Positions 28,409 to 37,976 of a stretch of DNA of 64,000 nucleotides are shown one piece after another. A program made the translations under genes and the position numbers. Source of the DNA: Rhodopseudomonas palustris (lineage in GTDB: Bacteria > Pseudomonadota > Alphaproteobacteria > Rhizobiales > Xanthobacteraceae); assembly GCF_003031265.1 (NCBI RefSeq), contig NZ_CP019966.1, positions 4,869,501-4,933,500 on the forward strand. The letters are read 5' to 3'. The notes under the pieces are model-generated. The model had not been told where the DNA came from, searched no databases, and worked only from the letters and a program-made list of their open reading frames with translations. The stretch's first letter is position 1, and the number at the start of each line of letters is the position of its first letter.

Positions 28409-28783
28409 CTAATCCGGGCAGCTGCTGAGCGTGGTCGGCTGCGCCCCGATGGGGTGCCCGACGATCTCGGACAGCCTGCGGCAGTTCCCTTCGCTGCACA
28501 GCCGCCACTCGCCAGCGAGGCCGGAGTTGCCGAGCACAACCTCGCGCAGCGGCGGCCGATGTGGGTGCCATTGAAACCAGCCATCGACCAGCCGCGCCTC
28601 GGGAGCCGGCTCCATGCCGGCACCGCTGCCTTTGACGCGCGCAGTGATCAGCTCGAGGCCCTGCGGCGTCACCCGCCAGTCTTCCTGCCATTCGGTCTTT
28701 TCGATCGAATGCGTCCAGGCCAGCGTGAAGGTGGCGACCACCAGCGTCTTGATGACGCCGGCGGAGGCGACGCACAGGCTCAC
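28409..28783 (-). CDS. DUF1850 protein of the TAXI-TRAP system
   Basis: 124 residues with an N-terminal hydrophobic segment (probable signal/anchor) and the DUF1850 pattern (LAWTHSIEKTEWQEDWRV, then GSGAGMEPAPEARLVDGWF). Its start overlaps the stop of the permease gene by 4 nt (ATGA). DUF1850 genes are repeatedly found next to TAXI-type TRAP transporters, so an accessory periplasmic role in the same uptake system is inferred. Confidence 0.88.
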   Translation of the reverse strand: MSLCVASAGVIKTLVVATFTLAWTHSIEKTEWQEDWRVTPQGLELITARVKGSGAGMEPAPEARLVDGWFQWHPHRPPLREVVLGNSGLAGEWRLCSEGNCRRLSEIVGHPIGAQPTTLSSCPD

Positions 28784-30900
28784 GCGGCCGCCACCGCATT
28801 ACGCGGCCGCTGCCGCCACTGCCACGCCACCAGCACCGCGGTGATCAGGAAGCCGACATAGTCGCTGTAGGGAAATTCGCCGAGCAGGCAGATGCTGGCA
28901 CCGAATGCGACGATGCGCTCGATCACGGTCATCCGGGTGTAAAGAAAGCCGATCGACACCATGCCGAACAGCCCGATCGCGATCAGCGCCTTGAAGGTGG
29001 CGTAGGCGACCGCGCCGTAGAAGCCGAGCTCGGCCGCCATCGGATCGCCGGGCTGCAGCATCAAGGCCGGCGAGTACACCGCGATAAACGGAATGACGTA
29101 GCCGGCGAGCGCGATCCGCATCGCCTCCCAGCCGATCTTGTCCGGATTTTCGCGGGCGATCGGCGCCGCGGCGAGTGCGGCCAGCGCCACCGGCGGCGAG
29201 AGGTCGGCCATGATGCCGTAGTAGAACGCGAACATGTGGCTGACGATCAGCGGCACGCCGAGCTTGGCGAGCGCCGGCGCCGCCAGCGCCGCGGTGATGA
29301 TGTAGGTCGGGATCGTCGGGATGCCGGTGCCGAGCAGGATCGACAGCAGCATCGTCATCACCAGCGCCAGGAACAGGCTGTGCTCGCCGAGCCCGATCAC
29401 CCAGGTGCCGAACACGGTGCCGACGCCGGTCTGCGTCATCATGCCGATGATGGTGCCGACGATCGCGCAGGCCATGCCGACGGTGAGCGCCGACTTGGCG
29501 CTGTCGGCGAGCGAGTCCCGGCAGGCGCGCAGCGTGGCGCGGCCGCCGCGGGTGATCGCGGCGATCGCCACCAGCGCGGCGACGATCACCACGATCCGCA
29601 TGATATCGAGGCCGTTATGCGAGGCGGCGCCGACCACCAGCGCCAGCCCGATCCAGAACACGTAGCGCAGCACGGTGTTGGAGAAACCGTGCACGATCGA
29701 GGCGCCGAGGATCAGCGCCACCGTCAGCGCCAGGCCCATCGAGCCGGCGTAGAGCGGCGTGAAGCCTTCGAACAGCATGAACACCAGCGCCGCCAGCGGC
29801 AGGATCAGGTACCAGCGATCGACCGCGGCGCGCCACGCGCTCGGGATCTCGGACTTCTTCATCCCGACCAGGCCGTGCTTGCCGGCTTCGAGATGCACCA
29901 TCCAGAACGCGCTAGCGAAATACAGGATCGCCGGGATCACCGCGGCCTTGACGATCACCGCGTAGTCGACGCCGAGCGTCTCGGCCATGATGAACGCCAC
30001 CGCGCCCATCACCGGCGGCATGATCTGGCCGCCCATCGAGGCGGTGGCTTCGACGCCGGCCGCGAAGGCGCGGCGGTAGCCGAACTTGATCATCAGCGGA
30101 ATGGTGAACTGACCGACGGTGACGACATTGGCGACGCCGGAGCCGGAGATCGTGCCCATCATGCCCGAGGCGAACACCGCGACCTTGGCCGGGCCGCCGC
30201 GGCTGCGGCCGAACAGGCCGAGCGACACGTCGGTGAACAGCTGGATCATCCCGGCACGTTCGAGGAACGAGCCGAACAGAATGAACAGGAAGATGTAGGT
30301 CGCCGACACGTAGATCGGCACGCCGTAGAAGCCTTCGGTGCCGAACGACAGATGGGTGACGACCTGGTCGAAATCGTAGCCGCGGTGATTGAACGGCGCC
30401 GGTAGATACTGCCCGAAGAACCAGTACAGCAGACACACGCCGCACATGATCGGCAGCGCCGGACCCATCAGCCGCCGCGTGCCCTCGAAGATCAGCACCG
30501 CCAGCAGCGTGCCGACCGCGAGATCGAGGTGGGTCGGATCGCCGTCGCGCTGGATCAGGTCGGCATAGAAGATCCACTGATACAGGCCGCAGAAGAATCC
30601 GGCCGCACCGATCAGCCAGGCCACCGCGCGGCCGAAATCAGTGCGCGCGGTGAAGTTGCCGATCAGCCCGAAGGTCAGCAGCAACAGGAAGCCGACATGG
30701 ACGCCGCGCACCACCTGGCTCGGCAGGATGTTCCAGGCCGCGATAACGAGCTGGAAGCTGGCAAAGGCGATCGCCACCGCATAGGCCAGGTGTCGCCAGC
30801 CGCGCGGCCCGAACCCGGCCGGAAAGCCGTGCTCGAAATTGTCGAACTCGACATGGACCGGCGCTGGCGTCGGCTCGACCGCAACCTCAGGCTTCAACAT
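28780..30900 (-). CDS. TRAP transporter fused permease (TAXI type)
   Basis: 706-residue membrane protein fusing the small DctQ-like and large DctM-like permease subunits, with many hydrophobic helices throughout. Family segments include FASGMMGTISGSGVANVVTV (a conserved DctM-type SGS region), ATASMGGQIMPPVMGAVAF and LLGTGIPTIPTYI. TRAP permeases use ion gradients to import substrates delivered by a periplasmic binding protein, here encoded upstream at 31051-31998. Substrate unknown. Confidence 0.94.
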   Translation of the reverse strand: MLKPEVAVEPTPAPVHVEFDNFEHGFPAGFGPRGWRHLAYAVAIAFASFQLVIAAWNILPSQVVRGVHVGFLLLLTFGLIGNFTARTDFGRAVAWLIGAAGFFCGLYQWIFYADLIQRDGDPTHLDLAVGTLLAVLIFEGTRRLMGPALPIMCGVCLLYWFFGQYLPAPFNHRGYDFDQVVTHLSFGTEGFYGVPIYVSATYIFLFILFGSFLERAGMIQLFTDVSLGLFGRSRGGPAKVAVFASGMMGTISGSGVANVVTVGQFTIPLMIKFGYRRAFAAGVEATASMGGQIMPPVMGAVAFIMAETLGVDYAVIVKAAVIPAILYFASAFWMVHLEAGKHGLVGMKKSEIPSAWRAAVDRWYLILPLAALVFMLFEGFTPLYAGSMGLALTVALILGASIVHGFSNTVLRYVFWIGLALVVGAASHNGLDIMRIVVIVAALVAIAAITRGGRATLRACRDSLADSAKSALTVGMACAIVGTIIGMMTQTGVGTVFGTWVIGLGEHSLFLALVMTMLLSILLGTGIPTIPTYIITAALAAPALAKLGVPLIVSHMFAFYYGIMADLSPPVALAALAAAPIARENPDKIGWEAMRIALAGYVIPFIAVYSPALMLQPGDPMAAELGFYGAVAYATFKALIAIGLFGMVSIGFLYTRMTVIERIVAFGASICLLGEFPYSDYVGFLITAVLVAWQWRQRPRNAVAAA

Positions 30901-30948
30901 CGATGACCGTTCCCGCCGCGTGGTTTGTTGTGTGGCTTATTATTTCAG

Positions 30949-31023
30949 TGTCATGGCCGGGCTTGACCCGGCCATCCATCTTGTTCGGAAGCGATGGATG
31001 CGCGGGTCAAGCCCGCGCATGAC
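30949..31023. repeat. Dispersed palindromic repeat, family A (copy 3)
   Basis: GTCATGGCCGGGCTTGACCC / GGCC and GCGGGTCAAGCCCGCGC / ATGACG hairpins with a short centre (CATCTTGTTCGGAAGCGATG). It lies between the TAXI binding-protein gene and its permease gene, so it is probably inside the operon transcript and could modulate relative expression. Confidence 0.8.
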
Positions 31024-31050
31024 GATATCGCGCGAGGTTGGACCTCGCGC

Positions 31051-31998
31051 TTACTTCAGCACGCCCTTTTCCTTGAAATACTTGATCGCGCCGGGGTGCA
31101 GCGGGACCGGGCTGTCGGCGGCGGCGGTTTCGAGCTTGATGCCCTTGCCGGCGGCGTGGGCGCTGGCGAGTTCGGGCAGCGATTCATAGACCAGCTTGGT
31201 CATCTGATAGGCGAGATCATCGGACACCGCGCTCGAGGTCACCAGATAGTTGACCACGGCGGCGGTCGGCACGTCCTTGTCCTGGCCCTTGTAGGTGCCG
31301 GCCGGGATCGTCTCGGCGACGAACGGCGGGCCGATCTTGGCGATCACTTCCTTCGGCACCGCCACGACGTTGATGTCGGAGGAGTTCGACAGGTCCTTCA
31401 GCGACGCGACGCCGAGGCCGGCCGATTGCAGCGTGGCGGCGAGCTGGCGGTTCTTCATCAGGTCGACGGATTCGGCGAACGGCAGATACTCGACCTTGCC
31501 GAGATCCTTGTAGTCCATGCCGGCGGCCTTCAGGATCGCGCGCGAATTCAGCTCGGTGCCGGATTTCGGCGCGCCGACCGACAGGCTCTTGCCCTTCAGG
31601 TCGGCCAGCGTCTTGATTCCGCTTTCGGAGGTGGCGACGATCTGGATGTAGTTCGGATAGATCGCGCCGATCACCCGCAGCTTGTCGAGCTTGGCTTTGA
31701 AGCCGGCCTCGGCGTCGCCGTCCCAGGCGGCTTTCAGCGAGTCGCCGAGCGAGAACGCGATCTCGCCGCGGCCCTGCTGCAGCAAATTGAGGTTCTCGAC
31801 CGACGCCTTGGTGGCCTGCACCTGAGCTTTGACGTTGGGGATCTTCTCGCCGTAAATCTTGGCAATCGCGACGCCGAGCGGATAGTAGACGCCGGAGGTG
31901 CCGCCGGTCAGCACGTTGACGAACTGCTGAGCGCGGGCTTGCGGCGCCGCCAGGACAATGACCGCAGCCGCGGCGACACCAAACAATCTGGCCTTCAT
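31051..31998 (-). CDS. TAXI-family TRAP solute-binding protein
   Basis: 315 residues. Signal peptide of about 23 residues (ending APQARA), then QFVNVLTGGTSGVYYPLGVA, the diagnostic start of TAXI binding proteins. Other conserved pieces are KASVENLNLLQQGRGEIAFS and LKGKSLSVGAPKSGTELNSR. It captures an organic-acid-like ligand in the periplasm and hands it to the fused permease downstream. The ligand cannot be deduced. ATG at 31998 with AAGGGAG about 10 nt upstream. Confidence 0.95.
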   Translation of the reverse strand: MKARLFGVAAAAVIVLAAPQARAQQFVNVLTGGTSGVYYPLGVAIAKIYGEKIPNVKAQVQATKASVENLNLLQQGRGEIAFSLGDSLKAAWDGDAEAGFKAKLDKLRVIGAIYPNYIQIVATSESGIKTLADLKGKSLSVGAPKSGTELNSRAILKAAGMDYKDLGKVEYLPFAESVDLMKNRQLAATLQSAGLGVASLKDLSNSSDINVVAVPKEVIAKIGPPFVAETIPAGTYKGQDKDVPTAAVVNYLVTSSAVSDDLAYQMTKLVYESLPELASAHAAGKGIKLETAAADSPVPLHPGAIKYFKEKGVLK

Positions 31999-32153
31999 GA
32001 ACAGTTTTCTCCCTTAAGTTGTTGCTTGGAAAACTGACCGGCCGAACCGCCGCGGTCAACCCGTCAAATCGGCGGTCCCGGCCAAGGGACGCGGAACCCG
32101 ATGGTGGCGGCGCGGATTGTACGTTCCCGTTCAATGCAGCCGACGAGGTTCGC

Positions 32154-33419
32154 GTGCCGCCCAGCTCTCCCCAGCCCCTGGCGCGGCCGCTCGACGCGCT
32201 GAACTTCTTCCTCGCGGACGTGCGCGACGGCCTCGGCCCGTACCTGGCGATCTATCTGCTGGCGGTGCAGAACTGGAATGAGGCGTCGATCGGCCTGGTG
32301 ATGTCGATCGCCGCGGCGGCCGGTATCGCCGCCCAGACCCCGGCCGGCGCATTGATCGACCGCTCCACCGCCAAGCGCGCGCTGATCGTGGCCGCAGCGC
32401 TGGTTGTGACCGCGGCATCGGTGGTGCTGCCGTGGCTGAACAGTTTCGCCCTGGTGGCGGCAACCCAGGCGCTGGCGGCTGCGGCCGGCGCGATCTTCGC
32501 GCCCGCGGTGGCGGCGCTGACGCTCGGCATCGTCGGACCGCGCGCCTTCGCCCGCCGGACCGGCCGCAACGAAGCCTTCAACCACGCCGGCAACGCGGTG
32601 GCGGCGATGCTTGCCGGCGCGTTCGCCTATGGGTTCGGCCCCGGCGTGGTGTTCTGGCTGATGGCCGCGATGGCACTCGCCAGCATCGTCGCCACGCTGT
32701 CGATCCCGGCCGCGGCGATCGACGATCACGTCGCACGAGGCTTGGGCGACGATCACGAGCCGGGCGCGCATCACGATCAGCCGTCCGGCTTCAAGGTGTT
32801 GCTGACCTGCCGGCCGCTATTGATCTTCGCCGGCGCCACCGTGCTGTTTCACTTCGCCAATGCGGCGATGCTGCCGCTGGTCGGACAGAAACTGGCGCTG
32901 GTGAACAAGAACCTCGGCACCACGCTGATGTCGGTGTGCATCGTCGCCGCGCAGGTGGTGATGGTGCCGGTGGCGGCGCTGGTCGGCCACAAGGCCGACG
33001 TCTGGGGCCGCAAGCCGATCTTCGCGGTGGCGCTCGCCGTGCTGGCGTTGCGCGGCGCACTGTATCCGCTGTCCGACAATCCGTATTGGCTGGTCGGAGT
33101 GCAACTGCTCGACGGCGTCGGCGCCGGCATCTTCGGCGCGCTGTTTCCGCTGGTGGTGGCCGACCTCACCCACGGCACCGGGCATTTCAACATCAGCCAG
33201 GGGGCGATCGCGACCGCGGCCGGCCTCGGCGCCGCGCTGTCGACAGGCTTCGCCGGACTGATCGTGGTCAGCGCCGGCTACAGCGCAGCGTTCCTTGCAC
33301 TGGCCGGCATCGCCGCCGCGGCGCTAGTACTGTTCCTGCTGCTGATGCCGGAGACACGGCAACAGCAGCCGGCGACGACGCCTGCCGCAGCGCCGGACGC
33401 GGTGTCATCCACCGTCTAA
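32154..33419 (+). CDS. MFS transporter
   Basis: 421 residues with about twelve hydrophobic helices; the loop between TM2 and TM3 contains AGALIDRSTAKR (MFS motif A-like). A His/Asp-rich hydrophilic loop (DDHVARGLGDDHEPGAHHDQ) lies in the middle between the two six-helix halves and could bind metal. The substrate is unknown. The start is a GTG at 32154 with GAGG five bases upstream; the longer open frame from 32019 has no membrane-protein character. Confidence 0.87.
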   Translation: MPPSSPQPLARPLDALNFFLADVRDGLGPYLAIYLLAVQNWNEASIGLVMSIAAAAGIAAQTPAGALIDRSTAKRALIVAAALVVTAASVVLPWLNSFALVAATQALAAAAGAIFAPAVAALTLGIVGPRAFARRTGRNEAFNHAGNAVAAMLAGAFAYGFGPGVVFWLMAAMALASIVATLSIPAAAIDDHVARGLGDDHEPGAHHDQPSGFKVLLTCRPLLIFAGATVLFHFANAAMLPLVGQKLALVNKNLGTTLMSVCIVAAQVVMVPVAALVGHKADVWGRKPIFAVALAVLALRGALYPLSDNPYWLVGVQLLDGVGAGIFGALFPLVVADLTHGTGHFNISQGAIATAAGLGAALSTGFAGLIVVSAGYSAAFLALAGIAAAALVLFLLLMPETRQQQPATTPAAAPDAVSSTV

Positions 33420-33437
33420 GTCTCTCTGGCGGAGACG

Positions 33438-33794
33438 TCAGCTCTCGGTAAGCTGCTTCAAGATCGCCAGCAGCCGTCGTTCGGCGGCCGGTTTACCGAC
33501 ATTCGGCACGCCGGCCAGCACGTCACCGCCATGGCTTTCCGGCTTGTCATAGGCGCTGGCCACCGCGAACGGCACGTTCTGCGCCTTCAGTCGTTCCGCC
33601 ACCGGCGTCACCAGCTCCTTGCCGAGATTGACGTCGAGCATTGCCACCGAGGGCAGTTCGGCATCGAGCAAACGAAGTGCATCTTGCACGGTTGCGACCG
33701 GTCCGATGATCCTCCAGCCATCGCCTTCGACCATCCTAACCAGATCCATCGCGATCAAGAATTCGTCTTCGACGATCAGAACCGTCTTCTGCAC
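33438..33794 (-). CDS. Stand-alone response regulator receiver
   Basis: 118 residues, a CheY-like receiver with acidic pocket VEDE, phosphoacceptor Asp in AMLDVNLG (about residue 54) and Lys in NVGKPAAE, with no output domain. It begins at GTG 33794, only 9 nt after the stop of the HWE kinase gene, so the two form a two-component pair. Such single-domain receivers following HWE kinases usually pass signals by protein contact. Confidence 0.9.
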   Translation of the reverse strand: MQKTVLIVEDEFLIAMDLVRMVEGDGWRIIGPVATVQDALRLLDAELPSVAMLDVNLGKELVTPVAERLKAQNVPFAVASAYDKPESHGGDVLAGVPNVGKPAAERRLLAILKQLTES

Positions 33795-33803
33795 GATGCA
33801 CTT

Positions 33804-34808
33804 TCAACTCGGGAGCGATTCACTCCTCAGAGGGATGATGATCCCAGCCCGTAAACCCTCGACGGCGTAATCGAGTTCCGAACGTCCGCCGAGGCTGTAG
33901 CTTGTCACCGAGCGGATCAGCTCCGTGCCGTAACCAGTGCTGGCCGGCGGCGTGACCGCCGGGCCACCAGTTTCAACCCAGCTCAGCCGCAGTTCTTGCT
34001 TGCCGGCGTCGACCGCCCAGGTCACCCGCACCTGTCCGCCCGGCGCCGACAGGGCGCCGTATTTGGCGGCGTTAGTCGCGAGCTCATGCAGGACGAGGCT
34101 GAGCGAGCCAAGCGAGCGCGGCGCGAGCACCACCGCGGGCCCGGACTCGATCGCAATCACCGCCGGGCCCCCCTTGTAGGGCGCCAGGATTCGCTGCAGC
34201 AGTTTGAGCAGCGCGGTCTCGTCCTGGGTGACGAACGCCAGGTCTTCGGCCTCCATCAAGGCGCCGAAGCGGCCGAGGAAGTCGTCCCTGTATTGCTTGG
34301 CGGTCCGCCCGTCCGTCGTGGTCTGCCGCGCCAGCGACTGCACCACGCCGAACAGATTTTTCATTCGGTGCCGCATCTCGCCGAGCAGCAAATCCTTGGC
34401 GGCGTCACGCCGGAACCGGTCGGTGGCATCGACGATCGACAGCAGCATCGAATGGCTGGCGTTGTCGGGATGCACCAGCGTGCGCGCGGTCAGCAGCATC
34501 GTCCGCGGCCCCAGGCCCGGGAAGACGTGATCGACCTGGTAGTTGATCACCGCCGTCGCCTTGGGAATGACCTCGAGCAGCAGCCGGCGCAGCTCGGGGA
34601 TGTCCCATTGGCCGTTGCCGAGTTCGAACAGCGGCTGGCCGATCGTCTCGTAGCGATCGACCTTGAAGGTTTCGAAAAACGCGCGGCTGGCATTCTGCAC
34701 GGTCAGATTGGCGTCCAGGACCAGCATCGGATCGGCGACCGTATCGACGATGCCTTGCGCCTGAACGTGGCTGGTGCGCAGCAGCCGATAAAGATCTTCC
34801 ATATTCAT
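33804..34808 (-). CDS. HWE-family sensor histidine kinase with PAS domain
   Basis: 334 residues, no membrane segment. An N-terminal PAS domain (about 20-130, VADPMLVLDANLTVQNASRA) is followed by the HWE dimerisation motif EMRHRMKNLFGVVQSLARQ with the phosphorylatable His, and an ATPase domain with LVLHELATNAAKYGALS and SWVETGGPAV (the W-x-E of HWE kinases). The ATG at 34808 (MNMEDLYRLL) is preferred over upstream codons from 34925. It is co-transcribed with the receiver gene. The signal is unknown; PAS ligands in this organism class include flavins and haem. Confidence 0.92.
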   Translation of the reverse strand: MNMEDLYRLLRTSHVQAQGIVDTVADPMLVLDANLTVQNASRAFFETFKVDRYETIGQPLFELGNGQWDIPELRRLLLEVIPKATAVINYQVDHVFPGLGPRTMLLTARTLVHPDNASHSMLLSIVDATDRFRRDAAKDLLLGEMRHRMKNLFGVVQSLARQTTTDGRTAKQYRDDFLGRFGALMEAEDLAFVTQDETALLKLLQRILAPYKGGPAVIAIESGPAVVLAPRSLGSLSLVLHELATNAAKYGALSAPGGQVRVTWAVDAGKQELRLSWVETGGPAVTPPASTGYGTELIRSVTSYSLGGRSELDYAVEGLRAGIIIPLRSESLPS

Positions 34809-34986
34809 GCTGACCAAACCTGAGACACGACCGCGAAAAGCTATCGAGAAACCCGCCCGGTCACAATCCGGGAACCCGGATGATGTTGAACGTGATACGG
34901 CAGTTTGGTGTCGAGAGAGTTTCATCCGGCGCTGCTAGGCTGCGTCGAACCGCAGCCCGCAAGACGCCCTCGCAAGAGTACCACCG

Positions 34987-36591
34987 ATGCCGCCTGATCA
35001 TTTTGACCCGTTCGCACTCGACCGCCGCACCGTGCTGCGCGGTGCGCTCGGCGCCGGGCTGATCGGCATCGTACCGGCGAGTTCCGGCGCAGCGACGCCG
35101 GTTTCATTCTCCACCGATCCGTTCACGCTCGGCATCGCGTCCGGTGATCCGGCGCCGGACGGTTTCGTGCTGTGGACGCGGCTGGCGCCGGAACCGCTGA
35201 AGCCCCGCGGCGGAATGAGCGCCCAGCCGGTCGAGGTGACGGTGGAGATCGCCGACGATCCGGCGATGACCCGGATCCTGCGCAGCGAGCGCACCACCGC
35301 CTATCTCGAACTGGCGCATTCGGTGCACGTCGAGGTCGAAGGCCTGGCGCCGGGACGCGACTACTTCTATCGCTTCCGCGCCGGCGGCGCCGACAGCCCG
35401 ATCGGCCGCGCCCGCACCTTGCCGGCACCGGACGCGACGCTGCCACAACTCCGCTTTGCTTCGGCCGGCTGCCAGCGCTGGGAGGGCGGCTACTATGCGG
35501 CGTGGCGCGCGATCGCCGAGGATCAGCTCGATTTCGTGTTCCACTACGGCGACTACATCTACGAATACGGCTTCGCAGCCACCGATAAGAACGACGCGCC
35601 ATGGCCGCGCACGATGCCGAAGGACTTTCCGGCCTGCTACACGCTGACCGACTACCGCCGCCGCTACGCGCTGTATAAATCCGATCCCGATCTGAAGGCC
35701 GCCCACGCCGCCTGCCCGTTCCTGATCAGCTTCGACGATCACGAGATCGCCAACAACTGGGCGAGCGACAGCGATCCAAAGCAGACGCCGCCCGAGGCGT
35801 TCCTGTTTCGCCGGGCGATGGCGCTGCAGGCCTGGTACGAGCACATGCCGGTGCGCCGGACGCAGCGGCCGCGCGGACCGGACGTGCAGGCGTATCGCGG
35901 ATTTCGCTTCGGTAAACTGGCGGACGTCGCGGTGCTCGACACCCGGCAATATCGATCGCGCCAGCCTTGCGGCGACGGATTCCTGGCGGGCTGCACCGAG
36001 GCCGACGTGCCGGACCGCACCATGCTCGGCGCCGCACAGGAGCAATGGCTCGCGACGCGGCTGAAGCAGGGCGACGCGACCTGGCGGGTGCTGGCGCAGC
36101 AGGTGCTGTTTGCGCCGTTCGACTGGCGCGGCTTTCCCAAGATCGAAGACAAAGGCGAGCCGGTGTTCGATGTCGACACCTGGAACGGCGCCACCGCGGC
36201 GCGCGACCGGGTGATCGCGATGCTCGACGAAGCAAAGGTCACCAACGCCGTGGTGCTGAGCGGCGACCTGCACCGAGCGCTGGCGCTCGAGCTGCATCGC
36301 GACGCCCGAAATCCCAACTCGCCGTGCGTCGGCGTCGAGTTTCTGTCGACCTCGATCTCATCGGTCGGCGGCGCACCACCGGACGACGCGGCGATGGACA
36401 CCATGCATCGCAACAATCCGCAGCTGAAGTTCTTCAGCGACCAGCGCGGCTACACGCGGCACACCGTGACGCCGCAGCAATGGCTGGCGGACTTCCGCGC
36501 GATCGACAGCATCGCCGTACCCGGACACCCCGCAACAACGATCCGCTCGCTCGTTGTCGAAGCCGGCCGCCCCGGACTCATCACTCGCTAA
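34987..36591 (+). CDS. phoD: PhoD-type alkaline phosphatase
   Basis: 534 residues. Twin-arginine signal (DRRTVLRGALGAGLIG). An N-terminal PhoD beta-domain (SFSTDPFTLGIASGDPAPDG) is followed by the metallophosphatase core with HYGDYIYEYG, SFDDHEIANNW and SGDLHRALAL as metal-ligand segments. PhoD enzymes are Tat-exported Ca/Fe-dependent phosphodiesterase/monoesterases used in phosphate scavenging. The start at 34987 follows CCACCG with no strong RBS. A possible Pho box was not identified. Confidence 0.94.
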   Translation: MPPDHFDPFALDRRTVLRGALGAGLIGIVPASSGAATPVSFSTDPFTLGIASGDPAPDGFVLWTRLAPEPLKPRGGMSAQPVEVTVEIADDPAMTRILRSERTTAYLELAHSVHVEVEGLAPGRDYFYRFRAGGADSPIGRARTLPAPDATLPQLRFASAGCQRWEGGYYAAWRAIAEDQLDFVFHYGDYIYEYGFAATDKNDAPWPRTMPKDFPACYTLTDYRRRYALYKSDPDLKAAHAACPFLISFDDHEIANNWASDSDPKQTPPEAFLFRRAMALQAWYEHMPVRRTQRPRGPDVQAYRGFRFGKLADVAVLDTRQYRSRQPCGDGFLAGCTEADVPDRTMLGAAQEQWLATRLKQGDATWRVLAQQVLFAPFDWRGFPKIEDKGEPVFDVDTWNGATAARDRVIAMLDEAKVTNAVVLSGDLHRALALELHRDARNPNSPCVGVEFLSTSISSVGGAPPDDAAMDTMHRNNPQLKFFSDQRGYTRHTVTPQQWLADFRAIDSIAVPGHPATTIRSLVVEAGRPGLITR

Positions 36592-36727
36592 CGACGATCG
36601 TAGGAGAGCGCGCCGCCGCGTGTGGTCGCGCTGGTCCTCGCCGAATCGCGCGCGTAGGATCATGCTGGCCGCTCAACGTAGCCGGCCGCGCTGCCCGCAG
36701 CGCGGGGACAATGCTCCAAGGGATGAG

Positions 36728-37735
36728 ATGATCGAACCCCTCTATCCGCGATCGCGTATCAGCCGGCGCAGCGTTCTGCGCGGAGCTGCCGCGATCGCCG
36801 CCCTGCCGCTGCTGCCACACCGGGCGCGCGCAGCGGATTGGCCGACCCGGCAGGTGACGCTGGTGGTACCGTTCACCGCCGGCGGCACCACCGACATGCT
36901 GGCGCGGTTGATCGCCACCCGTCTCTCGGAGCATTACGGCCAGGCATTCGTGATCGACAACCGCGGCGGCGAGAGCGGCAATATCGCCGCCTCCTACGTC
37001 GCCAAGGTGCCGGCGGACGGCTACACCTTCATCGTCGGCACGCCCGGCATCCACGCCACCAATCGCCTCGTGTATCGGACCATGGGGTACGATCCGGCCA
37101 CCGACTTCACCCCGGTGATCGTGATTGCCCGCGTACCGAACCTGTTGTCGGTGACCAAGTCGCTGCCGGTGACCAGCGTCACCGAACTGATCAGCTACGC
37201 ACGGCCGCGCCCACGCGAATTGTTCTACGGCGTCTCGGCGCTCGGCTCGACCGGGCACCTGTCGACCGAACTGTTCAAGACGATGACCGGCGTCGAGATC
37301 ACCGCGGTGCCGTACAAAGGATCGGCGCCGATGCTGCGCGACCTCGCCGAAGGCCGCGTACATCTCACCATCGACAATCTGCCGGCGTCCAAACCGCTGC
37401 TTGAGGCCGGCGAGATTCGTCCGCTCGCGGTGACCACCGCCAAGCGCTGGCCGCCGCTGTCGCATCTGCCGACCATCGCGGAAGCCGGCGTACCGGGCTA
37501 CGAGACCGCCTCCTGGTTCACCATCGGGGCGCCGCGCGGCACCCCGGCGGAAATCGTCAGCAGCCTCAACGCTACGGTTGCGGCCTTCCTCGCGAGCGAC
37601 AGCGGAACGGCGAAACTTCGTGACATCGGCGCTGACCCGGGCGGCGGATCGCCCGACGATATGCGGCGTCACGTCGAGGCCGAAATCGCGCGCTGGGAGA
37701 AAGTGGCGAAGACCGCCGGAATTGCGCCGCTATAG
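36728..37735 (+). CDS. Bug/TctC-type periplasmic binding protein
   Basis: 335 residues. Tat-like signal (RISRRSVLRGAAAIAALPLL), then the Bug family start PTRQVTLVVPFTAGGTTDM and the ligand-loop segment IDNRGGESGNIAA. These proteins feed tripartite tricarboxylate transporters or act as sensors; no TctA/TctB genes are adjacent, so it is an orphan. The ATG at 36728 follows AAGGGATGAG. The longer frame from 36554 overlaps phoD and is rejected. Confidence 0.92.
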   Translation: MIEPLYPRSRISRRSVLRGAAAIAALPLLPHRARAADWPTRQVTLVVPFTAGGTTDMLARLIATRLSEHYGQAFVIDNRGGESGNIAASYVAKVPADGYTFIVGTPGIHATNRLVYRTMGYDPATDFTPVIVIARVPNLLSVTKSLPVTSVTELISYARPRPRELFYGVSALGSTGHLSTELFKTMTGVEITAVPYKGSAPMLRDLAEGRVHLTIDNLPASKPLLEAGEIRPLAVTTAKRWPPLSHLPTIAEAGVPGYETASWFTIGAPRGTPAEIVSSLNATVAAFLASDSGTAKLRDIGADPGGGSPDDMRRHVEAEIARWEKVAKTAGIAPL

Positions 37736-37976
37736 CTACGTCGCACTCATTGCAGCGTGTTCAAATTTGATCTTCGACAAAGGCGTGAGGCGTCGTGATT
37801 GCACCCGACGCGTGACACCTAAACCCATTACATCGTGCGCGTTTCAAAACATCGCATTTGAATCATAGGCATCCATTTAACCCTACCCGGGACTTAGTGT
37901 GGGTTTCGGTTTAATTCCACATTTTGAACTCTCTCCAACCCCTAAAGTTTGGCGCGTTATTTCGGGGGGTGGACCA

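Noticed and set aside
32019..32153. N-terminal extension of the MFS transporter
   Set aside because: Hydrophilic, low-complexity codons; a good RBS sits before the GTG at 32154.
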